From positions 62,001 through 126,000 of the forward strand of contig NZ_PVTF01000020.1 in NCBI RefSeq assembly GCF_003002815.1: DNA of 64,000 nt, in the 5' to 3' direction. Positions 1 to 8,971 of this stretch are shown here, piece after piece. Numbering within the stretch: position 1 is the first letter of the stretch; every line of letters begins with the position of its first letter. The DNA is from Umezawaea tangerina. GTDB taxonomy: Bacteria; Actinomycetota; Actinomycetes; Mycobacteriales; Pseudonocardiaceae. The position numbers and the translations under genes were made by a program. Below the pieces are notes generated by a model. The model was not told the DNA's origin. It did no database searches and saw only the letters and a list, made by a program, of their open reading frames with translations.

Positions 1-1023
1 CGACGGGTACAGGATCGGGGGTGCGGCGAGCCACTGCTGCTGGACCCAGATGCCGCCGTAGCCGATGCCGGTCACGGCGGCCGCGCCCAGCACCGCGGCG
101 GCCACCCTGGGCAGCGCGGAGGTGTGGGCGAGGTCGACGCAGACGCCGACGAGGAGCAGGAAGAGGGGCATGGCGGAGGTGGGGAAGCCGATGCCCATGA
201 GGACGGGCCAGACCAGGCAGCGGTAGGCGACGTAGCCGCCCGCGACGAGGGTGGCGGACCAGGGCCTGCCGATGGTGCGCCTGGCCAGCACGAGCACGAC
301 GCCGGTGGAGACCAGGCCCCACAGCGGGTAGACCCAGTCGGCGATGGGGAGCGCGAAGCTGAGCACGGCGCTGCGGTCGACCGGGCGGCCGATCTGGTCG
401 GCGGCGAACTGGAGCAGGATCGGCTCGGCCTCGGGTCTGCCGGCGTCCCAGGCGGCGAGCGAGACCACGCCGTACTCCTGGTGCTGGTTGGGGAACCAGG
501 TGTTCTCCAGGAAGAACGCCCACAGCGCCGCCAGGCCGAACGTGCCCGCGCGGCCCTTCGGGTAGTGGCGCAGCCAGCCGCGGATGGCGCCCGCGAGCAT
601 GATCGCGGTGCCCAGGTACAGCATCGCGTGCGAGCCGCTCCACGACGTGATGTCGAGGCCGTTGATGCGGTGGTTGATCAGGTCGATGGGCAGCGCGATG
701 AGGAACACCCCGGTGCCCCACTGCATCAGCCGCAGCGCGAGCCGGTCCACCCCGTAGCCGGTGAACGTGTGGAACAGCGTCAGCGCGACGACGATGATCG
801 TGCCCGCGGTGTTGAGCAGGTGCGGCGGTGCGAGCTCGTCGCGCAGCCACTTGAAGTGCCAGGCGACGTCCCACGACGAGCCGAGCAGTTTCAACAGCAG
901 CCCGACGAGCCAGAGCCGGTAGAGCAGCTCGGCGAGCGGCGTGGGCGTGTCGCGGCCGGGTTCTCCGCGCTCCCAGTACTGGTCGCGGAAGTCCGCGACG
1001 CGTCCCCTTACCCCCGTGTTCAC
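1..1023 (-). CDS. Polytopic membrane protein, 3' end outside window
   Basis: Reading the minus strand from GTG at 1023, the frame stays open to the left edge (341 codons), so the C-terminus is missing. The protein starts MNTGVRGRVADF, has a short charged N-terminus, and then about seven to eight hydrophobic segments (for example LLYRLWLVGLLLKLLG near residue 35 and TIIVVALTLF near residue 76) separated by short loops rich in Trp and His. I do not recognise the family. No clear Shine-Dalgarno precedes the GTG; an ATG at 1031 is in another frame and stops at once. It faces away from the small gene at 1222, so 1024-1221 probably holds divergent promoters. Confidence 0.7.
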   Translation of the reverse strand, partial: MNTGVRGRVADFRDQYWERGEPGRDTPTPLAELLYRLWLVGLLLKLLGSSWDVAWHFKWLRDELAPPHLLNTAGTIIVVALTLFHTFTGYGVDRLALRLMQWGTGVFLIALPIDLINHRINGLDITSWSGSHAMLYLGTAIMLAGAIRGWLRHYPKGRAGTFGLAALWAFFLENTWFPNQHQEYGVVSLAAWDAGRPEAEPILLQFAADQIGRPVDRSAVLSFALPIADWVYPLWGLVSTGVVLVLARRTIGRPWSATLVAGGYVAYRCLVWPVLMGIGFPTSAMPLFLLLVGVCVDLAHTSALPRVAAAVLGAAAVTGIGYGGIWVQQQWLAAPPILYPS

Positions 1024-1221
1024 CCGGTCATGATGCGCGGCGGGAGTTCCCGCTGGAAGCGCGGCTCTCCCTGGTCTTTGCCGAGATGTCCCCTAGGGGT
1101 CGCCGCCGACCAGGGCGAATGGCGGCGATGACACCCCAACGGGTGAGCGGCTTTGCTCCGGACGGCGGATCGCGGGAAGGTACCCCGCTGAGAGTCCGCT
1201 GAGAACGAACAGGAGATCGAC

Positions 1222-1308
1222 ATGGGCAAGAAGGTCGTCGCGGGCGTCGTCGTCTCGGCACTGGTGTTCGCGATGGTGGCCGTGGTCGCGAGGGTGTTCC
1301 TGTCCTGA
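1222..1308 (+). CDS. Small single-span membrane peptide (28 aa)
   Basis: ATG at 1222 follows a good ribosome binding site (AGGAG at 1211-1215). The product is 28 residues: MGKK, then an uninterrupted hydrophobic stretch of Val, Ala, Phe and Leu broken by one Arg near the end, closing FLS. This fits a single membrane span with a cytoplasmic Lys-Lys anchor. Its function is unknown; conserved tiny membrane peptides like this are easily missed by gene callers. It lies 26 bases before the DUF3151 gene on the same strand. Confidence 0.55.
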   Translation: MGKKVVAGVVVSALVFAMVAVVARVFLS

Positions 1309-1334
1309 CGGCGGCGGTGGGGCACGATTACCCC

Positions 1335-1742
1335 ATGACCAACCTCCTCGGTCCGGACCCGACCCTGCTGCCGGAACGCCCGGAGGCGCAGGCCGCCTCC
1401 GACGGCGGCACCGATCCGGGCAAGATCGTCCGCGCCTACCCGGACTTCAGCGAGGCGTGGGCGCTGCTCGCGGAGCGCGCCCTGCAGGCGGGCGACCCGG
1501 TCGCCGCGTACGCCTACGCCCGCACCGGCTACCACCGCGGCCTCGACCAGCTCCGCCGGGCCGGCTGGAAGGGCTTCGGGCCGGTCCCGTGGCGGCACCG
1601 CCCGAACCAGGGCTTCCTGCGCGCGCTCGCGGCACTGGCGCGGGCGGCCGACGAGATCGGCGAGGCGGAGGAGTACGAGCGCTGCTCGAAGTTCCTCGTC
1701 GACAGCGACCCGCAGGCGCCCGCCGCCCTCGGCCTGGGCTGA
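1335..1742 (+). CDS. DUF3151 family protein
   Basis: Cytosolic protein of 135 residues beginning MTNLLGPDPTLLPE. The conserved core follows: YPDFSEAWALLAERAL, AYAYARTGYHRGLDQLRRAGWKG and a C-terminal CSKFLVDSDP block. The family is actinobacterial with no known function, and as I recall a member lies close to purA in mycobacteria too, as here. I place the start at ATG 1335 because the conserved family N-terminus begins there; a GTG six codons upstream is less likely. No strong ribosome binding site is visible. The FUSC-type gene begins six bases after its stop. Confidence 0.8.
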   Translation: MTNLLGPDPTLLPERPEAQAASDGGTDPGKIVRAYPDFSEAWALLAERALQAGDPVAAYAYARTGYHRGLDQLRRAGWKGFGPVPWRHRPNQGFLRALAALARAADEIGEAEEYERCSKFLVDSDPQAPAALGLG

Positions 1743-1747
1743 TCCGG

Positions 1748-2833
1748 ATGGGCGCGGTGCGGGCGGAGCTGTCGCGGCGCCTGCGGCGGTGGCAGCGCAC
1801 CGCGCTGCCCATCGTGCAGGCCGCGCTGGCCGCCGGGCTGGCGTGGTTCGTGGCGACGGCGCTCGTCGGGCACCCGCACCCGTTCTTCGCGCCCATCTCC
1901 GCGGTCGTCTGCCTCGGCGTCTCGCTGGGGCAGCGGCCGCGCCGGGTGGCCGAGCTCGTGGTCGGCGTCTCGGTGGGCGTCGGCGTCGGCGACGTGCTGA
2001 TCTCGCAGATCGGCTCGGGGCCGTGGCAGATCGCCCTGGTCGTGGCGCTGGCGATGTCGGCGGCCGTGCTGCTCGACGGCGGCGCGGTCATCGCGCTGCA
2101 GTCCGGGTCGTCCGCGGTGCTGGTGGCGACGCTGCTGCCGCCCAGCACGAACGGCGGGTTCGACCGGATGGTGGACGCGCTGGTCGGCGGGCTCGTCGGC
2201 CTGGCCGTGACGGCGCTGCTGCCCGCGAACCCGCTCACGATCGCCCACCGGCACGGCAAGGTCGTGCTCGGCGAGCTGTCCACGGCCCTGCGCGGCATCG
2301 CGAGCGCCGTGGACGAGCACGACACCGTGAAGGCGGCGGGTGTGCTCGCGCAGCTGCGCAAGAGCCAGTCGGCCGTGGACGACTTCAAGGACGCGCTCAA
2401 GGCGGGCAAGGAGATCGCGACCATCGCGCCGATCCGCTGGCGCCGCCGCGACGAGCTGGACCGCTACCGCGAGGCCGCCGCCCCCGTCGACTACGCCCTG
2501 CGCAACACCAGGGTGCTGGCCCGGCGCGCCATGGCGGCCCTGCGCGACGGCGAGGGCACGCCGGAGATCCTGCCCGACGTGCTGCGCAGCTACGCCGACG
2601 CGGTGGACCTGCTGCGCACCGAGCTGGCCCGCGGCGAGCGGCCGGAACGGACCCGTGCGGCGGTCCGCGACGCGGCCAGCACGGCGACCACGCGGGAGCT
2701 CGGCGGCGACGGCTTCTCGACCAGGGTGGTGCTCGCCCAGATCCGCTCGGTCGCGGTCGACCTGCTCCAGGCCACCGGCCTCACGCGGGCGGAGGCCGCG
2801 GAGGCGCTGCCGCCGCTGTCCCGCAAGCCGTGA
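1748..2833 (+). CDS. FUSC-type aromatic acid exporter family protein
   Basis: Inner-membrane protein of 361 residues. After a basic start (MGAVRAELSRRLRRWQR) come about five to six membrane segments over residues 18-150, including the family-typical HPFFAPISAVVCLG and LVGGLVGLAVTALLPANP stretches. A long mostly helical cytosolic part follows, with RR-rich IRWRRRDELDRYREAA near residue 235. This layout fits the half-size FUSC / aromatic acid exporter (ArAE) family that exports organic acids. The start is ATG 1748, just after the DUF3151 stop, so the two are probably co-transcribed. The substrate cannot be told from the sequence. Confidence 0.75.
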   Translation: MGAVRAELSRRLRRWQRTALPIVQAALAAGLAWFVATALVGHPHPFFAPISAVVCLGVSLGQRPRRVAELVVGVSVGVGVGDVLISQIGSGPWQIALVVALAMSAAVLLDGGAVIALQSGSSAVLVATLLPPSTNGGFDRMVDALVGGLVGLAVTALLPANPLTIAHRHGKVVLGELSTALRGIASAVDEHDTVKAAGVLAQLRKSQSAVDDFKDALKAGKEIATIAPIRWRRRDELDRYREAAAPVDYALRNTRVLARRAMAALRDGEGTPEILPDVLRSYADAVDLLRTELARGERPERTRAAVRDAASTATTRELGGDGFSTRVVLAQIRSVAVDLLQATGLTRAEAAEALPPLSRKP

Positions 2834-2855
2834 GGGGACCGGGGCCCCCTCACGG
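2828..2855. terminator. Hairpin between convergent genes
   Basis: A perfect 10-bp stem (2828-2837 with 2846-2855, CCGTGAGGGG / CCCCTCACGG) has an 8-base loop. It overlaps the FUSC stop codon and ends just before the stop of the convergent gene at 2858. There is no T-run, as is common for terminators in this group. Confidence 0.6.
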
Positions 2856-2857
2856 CG

Positions 2858-3109
2858 TCAGCCCTCAGGCCGGTTGAGCACCCCGACCAGCAGCTCGTGC
2901 ACGGCGGAGAGGTCCTCCGGGTCCTTGAGCGCGCAGGCACCACCCGTGAGGGCGTACCACTCGTCCGCTCCCTCGTAGCGCACCTCGGCCCGCACCGACC
3001 CGTCCTCGGCCAGCACGGTGCGCAGCTCCAGCTCGCCGGTGATCACGCCGACGTCGTCGGTCATGATCCCGCCGGGGCCCGCGACGAACGGTGACGAGTA
3101 TTCGGCCAT
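2858..3109 (-). CDS. Small acidic protein coupled to secreted nuclease
   Basis: An 83-residue acidic protein starting MAEYSSPFVAGPGGIMTDD, with alternating short strands (GELELRTVLAEDGSVRAEVRYEG) and a C-terminal helix (LSAVHELLVGVLNRPEG). Its ATG overlaps the stop of the upstream HNH nuclease gene in a TGATG arrangement, so translation is coupled. I see no signal peptide or membrane segment. I do not recognise a named family. The position after a secreted nuclease and the acidic character would suit an immunity protein, but a simple accessory role is equally possible. Confidence 0.65.
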   Translation of the reverse strand: MAEYSSPFVAGPGGIMTDDVGVITGELELRTVLAEDGSVRAEVRYEGADEWYALTGGACALKDPEDLSAVHELLVGVLNRPEG

Positions 3110-3750
3110 CAGCACCTTCCGAGCATGTCCTGCAACGCTGCCTTCTCCGACGAGTTCACGGTAAGCGCCCACTTGTACTTCGTGCGCGTCCACATCTTCG
3201 CGTAGGTGCACCAGTACGACGTCAGCGGCGGCTTCCAGGTGGCCGGGGTCTGGTCGCCCTTGGCCTGGTTCACGTTGTCCGTGACCGCGATCAGCTGCGG
3301 CCCGCTCAGGTCGTTCGCGAATTGCTGGCGCTTGGCCGTCGTCCAATTCCGCGCACCGGTCCGCCATGCCGCGGCCAACGGCACGACGTGGTCGATGTCC
3401 ACATCGGACGAGGCCGTCCAGGTGGCCCCGTCATAAGGGCTGAACCAGCTTCCGGAAGTAGCGGCGCAGCTCGAATCCGTGACCACGCCGGAACCATCGC
3501 GCTTGAGCACGGTCTCCCTGGTGTTGCAGGCACCGGAAATCGTGATCCAGTGCGGGAAGAGATCGCGCGAATACCCCGTCATGGCTCCGTCGGTGGCCAC
3601 CGTCAACGCCGCTAGCTCGGACTTCGCGGTGGCGGTGCTGGGGATGCCCGGTGGTGTCGCGTTCGCGGACGTGGCGAGTCCGAGTGCGAGCGCGGCGGTT
3701 GTCAGCAATGACAGGGCCGTCCTGCGGACGGCATTGTTGACCGTTGACAT
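3109..3750 (-). CDS. Secreted HNH/DUF1524-type nuclease
   Basis: A 213-residue exported protein. Residues 1-31 form a Sec signal peptide (twin Arg at 9-10, a hydrophobic core, and a predicted cut after SANA). The mature part carries the DUF1524/GmrSD-C-like nuclease core: SRDLFPHW near residue 62, then DIDHVVPLAAAWRTGA with the catalytic Asp-His at 120-121, and N-Q-K residues in TDNVNQAKGDQ. Paired cysteines (75/95 and two near the C-terminus) suit an extracellular fold. Family members are secreted DNA/RNA nucleases of actinomycetes. It probably acts outside the cell on nucleic acid for nutrition or competition. Confidence 0.85.
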   Translation of the reverse strand: MSTVNNAVRRTALSLLTTAALALGLATSANATPPGIPSTATAKSELAALTVATDGAMTGYSRDLFPHWITISGACNTRETVLKRDGSGVVTDSSCAATSGSWFSPYDGATWTASSDVDIDHVVPLAAAWRTGARNWTTAKRQQFANDLSGPQLIAVTDNVNQAKGDQTPATWKPPLTSYWCTYAKMWTRTKYKWALTVNSSEKAALQDMLGRC

Positions 3751-3848
3751 GTTTCCGACCTCCCGATTGGTGGATCGGAATTACTGTCGGACCGTCGAAC
3801 GGTTCAGAACAATGCTTTCCGGTTACTTCTCGAAGAATGCTTCGGGGT

Positions 3849-5886
<2,038 letters not shown>

Positions 5887-5903
5887 TCACGGCTCGGTGA
5901 GGA

Positions 5904-5929
5904 GGGGCGGTCTTCGGACCGCCCCTTTT
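5904..5929 (+). terminator. Rho-independent terminator of purA
   Basis: A perfect 9-bp stem GGGGCGGTC / GACCGCCCC (5904-5912 with 5917-5925) is closed by a stable TTCG tetraloop and followed by TTTT. It starts 17 bases after the purA stop. Confidence 0.9.
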
Positions 5930-5999
5930 CGTTGGGGTGGATTGGTTCTGGCTTCGGGTTCCGGCGGGGTCGGGCCGTGGCTTCGGCTGTCAGCGTGCT

Positions 6000-6116
6000 G
6001 TGGCCGATTTGACTTGGGGCCCCTCTTTTTGGGCCTCGTCGGGCGAAAAAGGGCAGGTGGTAGAGCCTGCCCGCCGACCAATTTTAGGCCCAAAAACCCC
6101 AAGTAAAATCGGCCAC
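6000..6116. repeat. Long imperfect palindrome downstream of purA
   Basis: The 117-base element folds on itself. Bases 6000-6019 pair with 6097-6116 at 19 of 20 positions, 6026-6036 pair perfectly with 6086-6096 (TTTTTGGGCCT / AGGCCCAAAAA), and 6051-6057 pair with 6066-6072 around an 8-base loop. It lies beyond the purA terminator and is locally much richer in A/T runs than its surroundings. No protein in it looks real. It may be a dispersed palindromic (REP- or MITE-like) element or a structured RNA; one copy cannot decide. Confidence 0.7.
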
Positions 6117-6260
6117 GTTCCGTGGGGTGTCCGGCGGTTGGTCGGGCTGGTGGCTTTAGGGCTGGAGTCGGCCTGTCAGCCTGTCCGCCTGGTTGCTCCT
6201 TTTGCCGGGAAGGCTCGTACACCGAGGTGTGTCAGCATTCGGGACGGGGGTGTCCGTGCG

Positions 6261-6289
6261 TTGACATCGTGTTGCGCGGCCCCAAAACT
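6261..6289 (+). promoter_or_regulatory. Predicted promoter of the sulfonate operon
   Basis: A consensus -35 TTGACA (6261-6266) and a weak -10 AAAACT (6284-6289) are separated by 17 bases. The predicted start of transcription falls at or next to the ATG at 6297, so the leader peptide mRNA is probably leaderless. Confidence 0.55.
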
Positions 6290-6296
6290 CGGGGTC

Positions 6297-6377
6297 ATGG
6301 GTGAGCGCGAGGTTCTGGTCGCTCGTCTGCACGTCGACCTCCGGCGGCAGGCGAGTGCGATCTGTCGCGCGCGCTGA
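6297..6377 (+). CDS. Cysteine-type regulatory leader peptide (26 aa)
   Basis: This 26-codon ORF has the pattern of the short actinobacterial peptides annotated as putative leader peptides before sulfur genes: LVARLHVDL, then R-Q-x-SA-x-CR at the end (SAICRAR). The Cys codon is four from the stop. It sits 62 bases before the sulfonate ABC operon, has a -10-like box about 7 bases upstream and no ribosome binding site, and is followed by an attenuator-like hairpin at 6393. In related mycobacterial systems ribosome stalling at Cys codons couples cysteine supply to expression of the downstream operon; the same role is inferred here. Confidence 0.8.
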   Translation: MGEREVLVARLHVDLRRQASAICRAR

Positions 6378-6392
6378 TCATCGTTTGACGTC

Positions 6393-6418
6393 CGGGCGCT
6401 GACGCCCGCATTCCTTTT
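6393..6418 (+). promoter_or_regulatory. Attenuator-like hairpin before ssuC
   Basis: A 6-bp perfect stem CGGGCG / CGCCCG (6393-6398 with 6403-6408) with a CTGA loop is followed by a T-rich stretch (TTCCTTTT, 6411-6418). It lies 15 bases after the leader peptide stop and before the ssuC binding site GGGAGA, so it is well placed for attenuation. Confidence 0.5.
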
Positions 6419-6439
6419 CGGTCACCGCTGGGAGAAATC

Positions 6440-7270
6440 GTGTCGATTTCCGCCGCGGGTGTACTCGCGCGCCCGGATGATGCAACGGCCGTGGCGGGTG
6501 GCACCCGGAGATCTCGAAAACGTCGTCCGCCCGATCTGCGCCGCTGGATCAGCCCGCTCGCGCTGGTCGTCCTCTGGCAGGTCGCGAGCAGCAGCGGTGT
6601 GCTGCCGCCGGACAAGCTCGCGTCGCCGGTGACGGTGCTGGGCTCCGCGGTGGAGCTGACCGCGGACGGGCAGCTGGGCAGTGCGTTCCTGGTGTCGATG
6701 GGGAGGGTCCTCGGCGGGTTCGCCATCGGGGCGCTCGTGGGTGTCGCGCTGGGGTTGTCGTCGGGGCTTTCCCGTTGGGGGGAAAGGATTTTCGACCCGC
6801 CGGTGCAGATGCTGCGGACGTTGCCGCACCTGGGGCTGATCCCGCTGTTCATCCTGTGGTTCGGCATCGGCGAGGAGCCGAAGCTGGCGCTGGTGGCGGC
6901 CGGGGTGGCGTTCCCGCTGTACCTCAACCTGCACGCGGGCATCCGGCAGACCGACCCCGGTCTCCTGGAGGCGAGCCGGGTGCTGGGGTACACGGCCGTC
7001 GAGCGGGTGGTGCACGTCGTGCTGCCGTCGGCGCTGCCGCAAACCCTGGTGGGGCTGCGGATCTCGCTCGGTGCGGCCTGGTTGTCGCTGATCGTCGCGG
7101 AGCAGGTCAACGCGGACGCGGGCATCGGGTACCTGATCAACAACGCGCGGGAGTTCCTGCGCACGGACGTGGTGGTGGTCGGGCTGCTGGTCTACGCGCT
7201 GCTGGGGTTGGCGACCGACGGGCTCGTGCGCGGGCTGGAGAGGAGGTTGCTGCGGTGGCAGGTGCGGTGA
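6440..7270 (+). CDS. ssuC: Sulfonate-type ABC transporter permease
   Basis: Membrane component (276 residues) of an aliphatic sulfonate/taurine-type importer. After a basic cytosolic N-terminus there are about six membrane spans, with the BPD_transp_1 core and its coupling loop EASRVLGYTAVERVVHVVLPSALPQTL near residues 174-200. The MLRTLPHLGLIPLFILWFGIGEEPK stretch is typical of SsuC/TauC. GTG 6440 follows GGGAGA. It is the first structural gene of a four-gene operon behind a cysteine-type leader peptide. Confidence 0.88.
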   Translation: MSISAAGVLARPDDATAVAGGTRRSRKRRPPDLRRWISPLALVVLWQVASSSGVLPPDKLASPVTVLGSAVELTADGQLGSAFLVSMGRVLGGFAIGALVGVALGLSSGLSRWGERIFDPPVQMLRTLPHLGLIPLFILWFGIGEEPKLALVAAGVAFPLYLNLHAGIRQTDPGLLEASRVLGYTAVERVVHVVLPSALPQTLVGLRISLGAAWLSLIVAEQVNADAGIGYLINNAREFLRTDVVVVGLLVYALLGLATDGLVRGLERRLLRWQVR

Positions 7271-7971
7271 GCGTTCGGGGGCTGGTCAAGGAGTTCGGTG
7301 ACCGGCGGGTGCTCGACGAGGTCGACCTCGACATCCGGCCCGGCGAGTTCGTGGCGCTGCTGGGGCGCAGCGGGTCCGGGAAGTCCACGCTGCTGAGGAT
7401 CCTGGCGGGGCTCGACGCCGAGGTGCGGGGGACGGTCGAGGTGCCCGGCACGGTGTCCGTGGCGTTCCAGCAGCCGCGGCTGCTGCCGTGGCGGCGGGTG
7501 TGGCGCAACGTGTCCCTCGGGCTGAGGGGTGCGGGCAAGCAGAAGGCCGCCGGGCGCGCCGTCGCCGAGAAGGCGCTGGCGGAGGTGCGGCTGACCGACC
7601 ACGTGGACGCGTGGCCGTTGACCCTGTCCGGTGGTGAGGCGCAGCGGGTGTCGCTGGCCCGCGCGCTGGTCCGCGAACCGGACGTGCTGCTGCTGGACGA
7701 GCCGTTCGGCGCGCTGGACGCGTTGACCAGGCTCGCGATGCACCACCTCGTCGACCAGTTGTGGCGCGACCACCGGCCCGCCGTGCTGCTGGTGACCCAC
7801 GACGTGGACGAGGCACTGCTCCTCGCCGACCGGATCCTCGTGCTGGACGAGGGCCGGATCGTCGCCGAACACCGCGTCGGCCTGTCCAGGCCGAGGCGCC
7901 GAGCCGCTTTCGCCGAGCTCCGCACCAGGGTGCTGGCCGACTTGGGGGTTGACGACGTTGAAGCCGCTTAG
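7255..7971 (+). CDS. ssuB: Sulfonate-type ABC transporter ATPase
   Basis: Cytosolic ATPase (238 residues) driving the importer. Walker A GRSGSGKST is at residues 37-45, the Q-loop is in AFQQPRLLPW, the signature is LSGGEAQ, Walker B is VLLLDEPFGALD, and the switch His is in LLVTHDVDEALLLADR. GTG 7255 is chosen because AGGAGG ends eight bases upstream; it overlaps ssuC by 16 bases. A GTG at 7267 is the alternative. The D-loop GALDALTR and its length match the SsuB/TauB subgroup. Confidence 0.88.
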   Translation: MAGAVSVRGLVKEFGDRRVLDEVDLDIRPGEFVALLGRSGSGKSTLLRILAGLDAEVRGTVEVPGTVSVAFQQPRLLPWRRVWRNVSLGLRGAGKQKAAGRAVAEKALAEVRLTDHVDAWPLTLSGGEAQRVSLARALVREPDVLLLDEPFGALDALTRLAMHHLVDQLWRDHRPAVLLVTHDVDEALLLADRILVLDEGRIVAEHRVGLSRPRRRAAFAELRTRVLADLGVDDVEAA

Positions 7972-8971
7972 GGATCTGCTGGTGGGTGTGCTCGCCGCGG
8001 GACTGCTGGCCGCCTGCGGGACGGCGGCCACGACGTCCTCGCGGGTGCCGAACGCCGTCAGCGCCGAGGACCTGGCCAAGGTGACGCTGAAGGTCGGCGA
8101 CCAGAAGGGCGGCTCGAAGTCGCTGCTCACGGCCGCGAACCTGCTCGCCGACGCGCCGTACAAGATCGAGTGGGCCACGTTCACGTCCGGTCCGCCGCTG
8201 CTGGAGGCCGCGTCGGCCGGGGCGATCGACGTCGGCGGGGTCGGCAACACGCCGCCGATCTTCGCGGCGGCCGCGAACGCGAAGATCGCCGCCGTGTCGG
8301 TGGCGAAGGGCAACGTCACCAGCGACGCGTTCCTGGTGCCCGGCGACTCGCCGCTCAAGGAGGTCGCCGACCTCAAGGGCAGGAAGGTCGCCGTGGCGAA
8401 GGGCAGCTCGGCGCACGGCCAGGTGCTCCTGACCCTGCGCAAGGCTGGCTTGTCCACAAAGGACGTGACGCTGAACTTCCTGCAGCCGTCGGACGCCTAC
8501 GCGGCGTTCACGCAGAAGCAGGTCGACGCCTGGGCGGTCTGGGACCCCTACACCGCGCAGGCCGAGCTGGAGGCGGGCGCCCGCGTGCTGGCGACCGGTG
8601 AGGGCACCTCGAACGGCTACACGTTCCAGGTCGCGGGCACCGCCGCGCTGTCCGACGCGGGCAAGAACTCGGCGATCAAGGACCTGCTCATCCGGTTGGC
8701 GAAGGCCCAGCAGTGGGCCGACACCCACCGCGAGGAGTGGGCGCGGGCGTGGGCGGAGGAGACCGGGCTGAAGATCGAGGTCGCCCGCGCCGCCGTCGAC
8801 CGCGGCGGTGACCTGCCGGTCGCGCTCGACGACGCCGTCGTGAAGTCCGAACAGGACCTGGCGGACGCGTTCAGCGAGGACAGGACGTTGCCCGGCAAGG
8901 TGGACTTCGCGAAGTTCACCGACCGCCGGTTCCAGGAGGACCTCAAGGCCGCCCGCGGAGGCAACTCATGA
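7958..8971 (+). CDS. ssuA: Sulfonate-binding lipoprotein
   Basis: Extracytoplasmic substrate-binding protein (337 residues) anchored as a lipoprotein: the hydrophobic leader ends in the lipobox LLAAC, followed by GTAATTSS. The mature part shows the SsuA/TauA signature regions VGDQKGGSKSLL, GAIDVGGVGNTPPIFAA and DAWAVWDPYTAQAE. TTG 7958 is chosen because GGGGG lies nine bases upstream and MKPLRDLLVG makes a standard leader; TTG 7949 would add three residues. The gene overlaps ssuB by 14 bases and ssuD by 4. Confidence 0.85.
   Translation: MKPLRDLLVGVLAAGLLAACGTAATTSSRVPNAVSAEDLAKVTLKVGDQKGGSKSLLTAANLLADAPYKIEWATFTSGPPLLEAASAGAIDVGGVGNTPPIFAAAANAKIAAVSVAKGNVTSDAFLVPGDSPLKEVADLKGRKVAVAKGSSAHGQVLLTLRKAGLSTKDVTLNFLQPSDAYAAFTQKQVDAWAVWDPYTAQAELEAGARVLATGEGTSNGYTFQVAGTAALSDAGKNSAIKDLLIRLAKAQQWADTHREEWARAWAEETGLKIEVARAAVDRGGDLPVALDDAVVKSEQDLADAFSEDRTLPGKVDFAKFTDRRFQEDLKAARGGNS

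Noticed and set aside
124-1131. A 335-residue plus-strand ORF at the left end
   Set aside because: It has low-complexity Asp/Gly/Arg/Ala composition typical of a shadow frame; the minus strand holds a convincing membrane protein over the same bases.
5937-6377. A 146-codon ORF downstream of purA as one protein
   Set aside because: Most of it is the palindromic element with no protein-like features; only its last 26 codons, starting at ATG 6297, form a recognisable product (the leader peptide).
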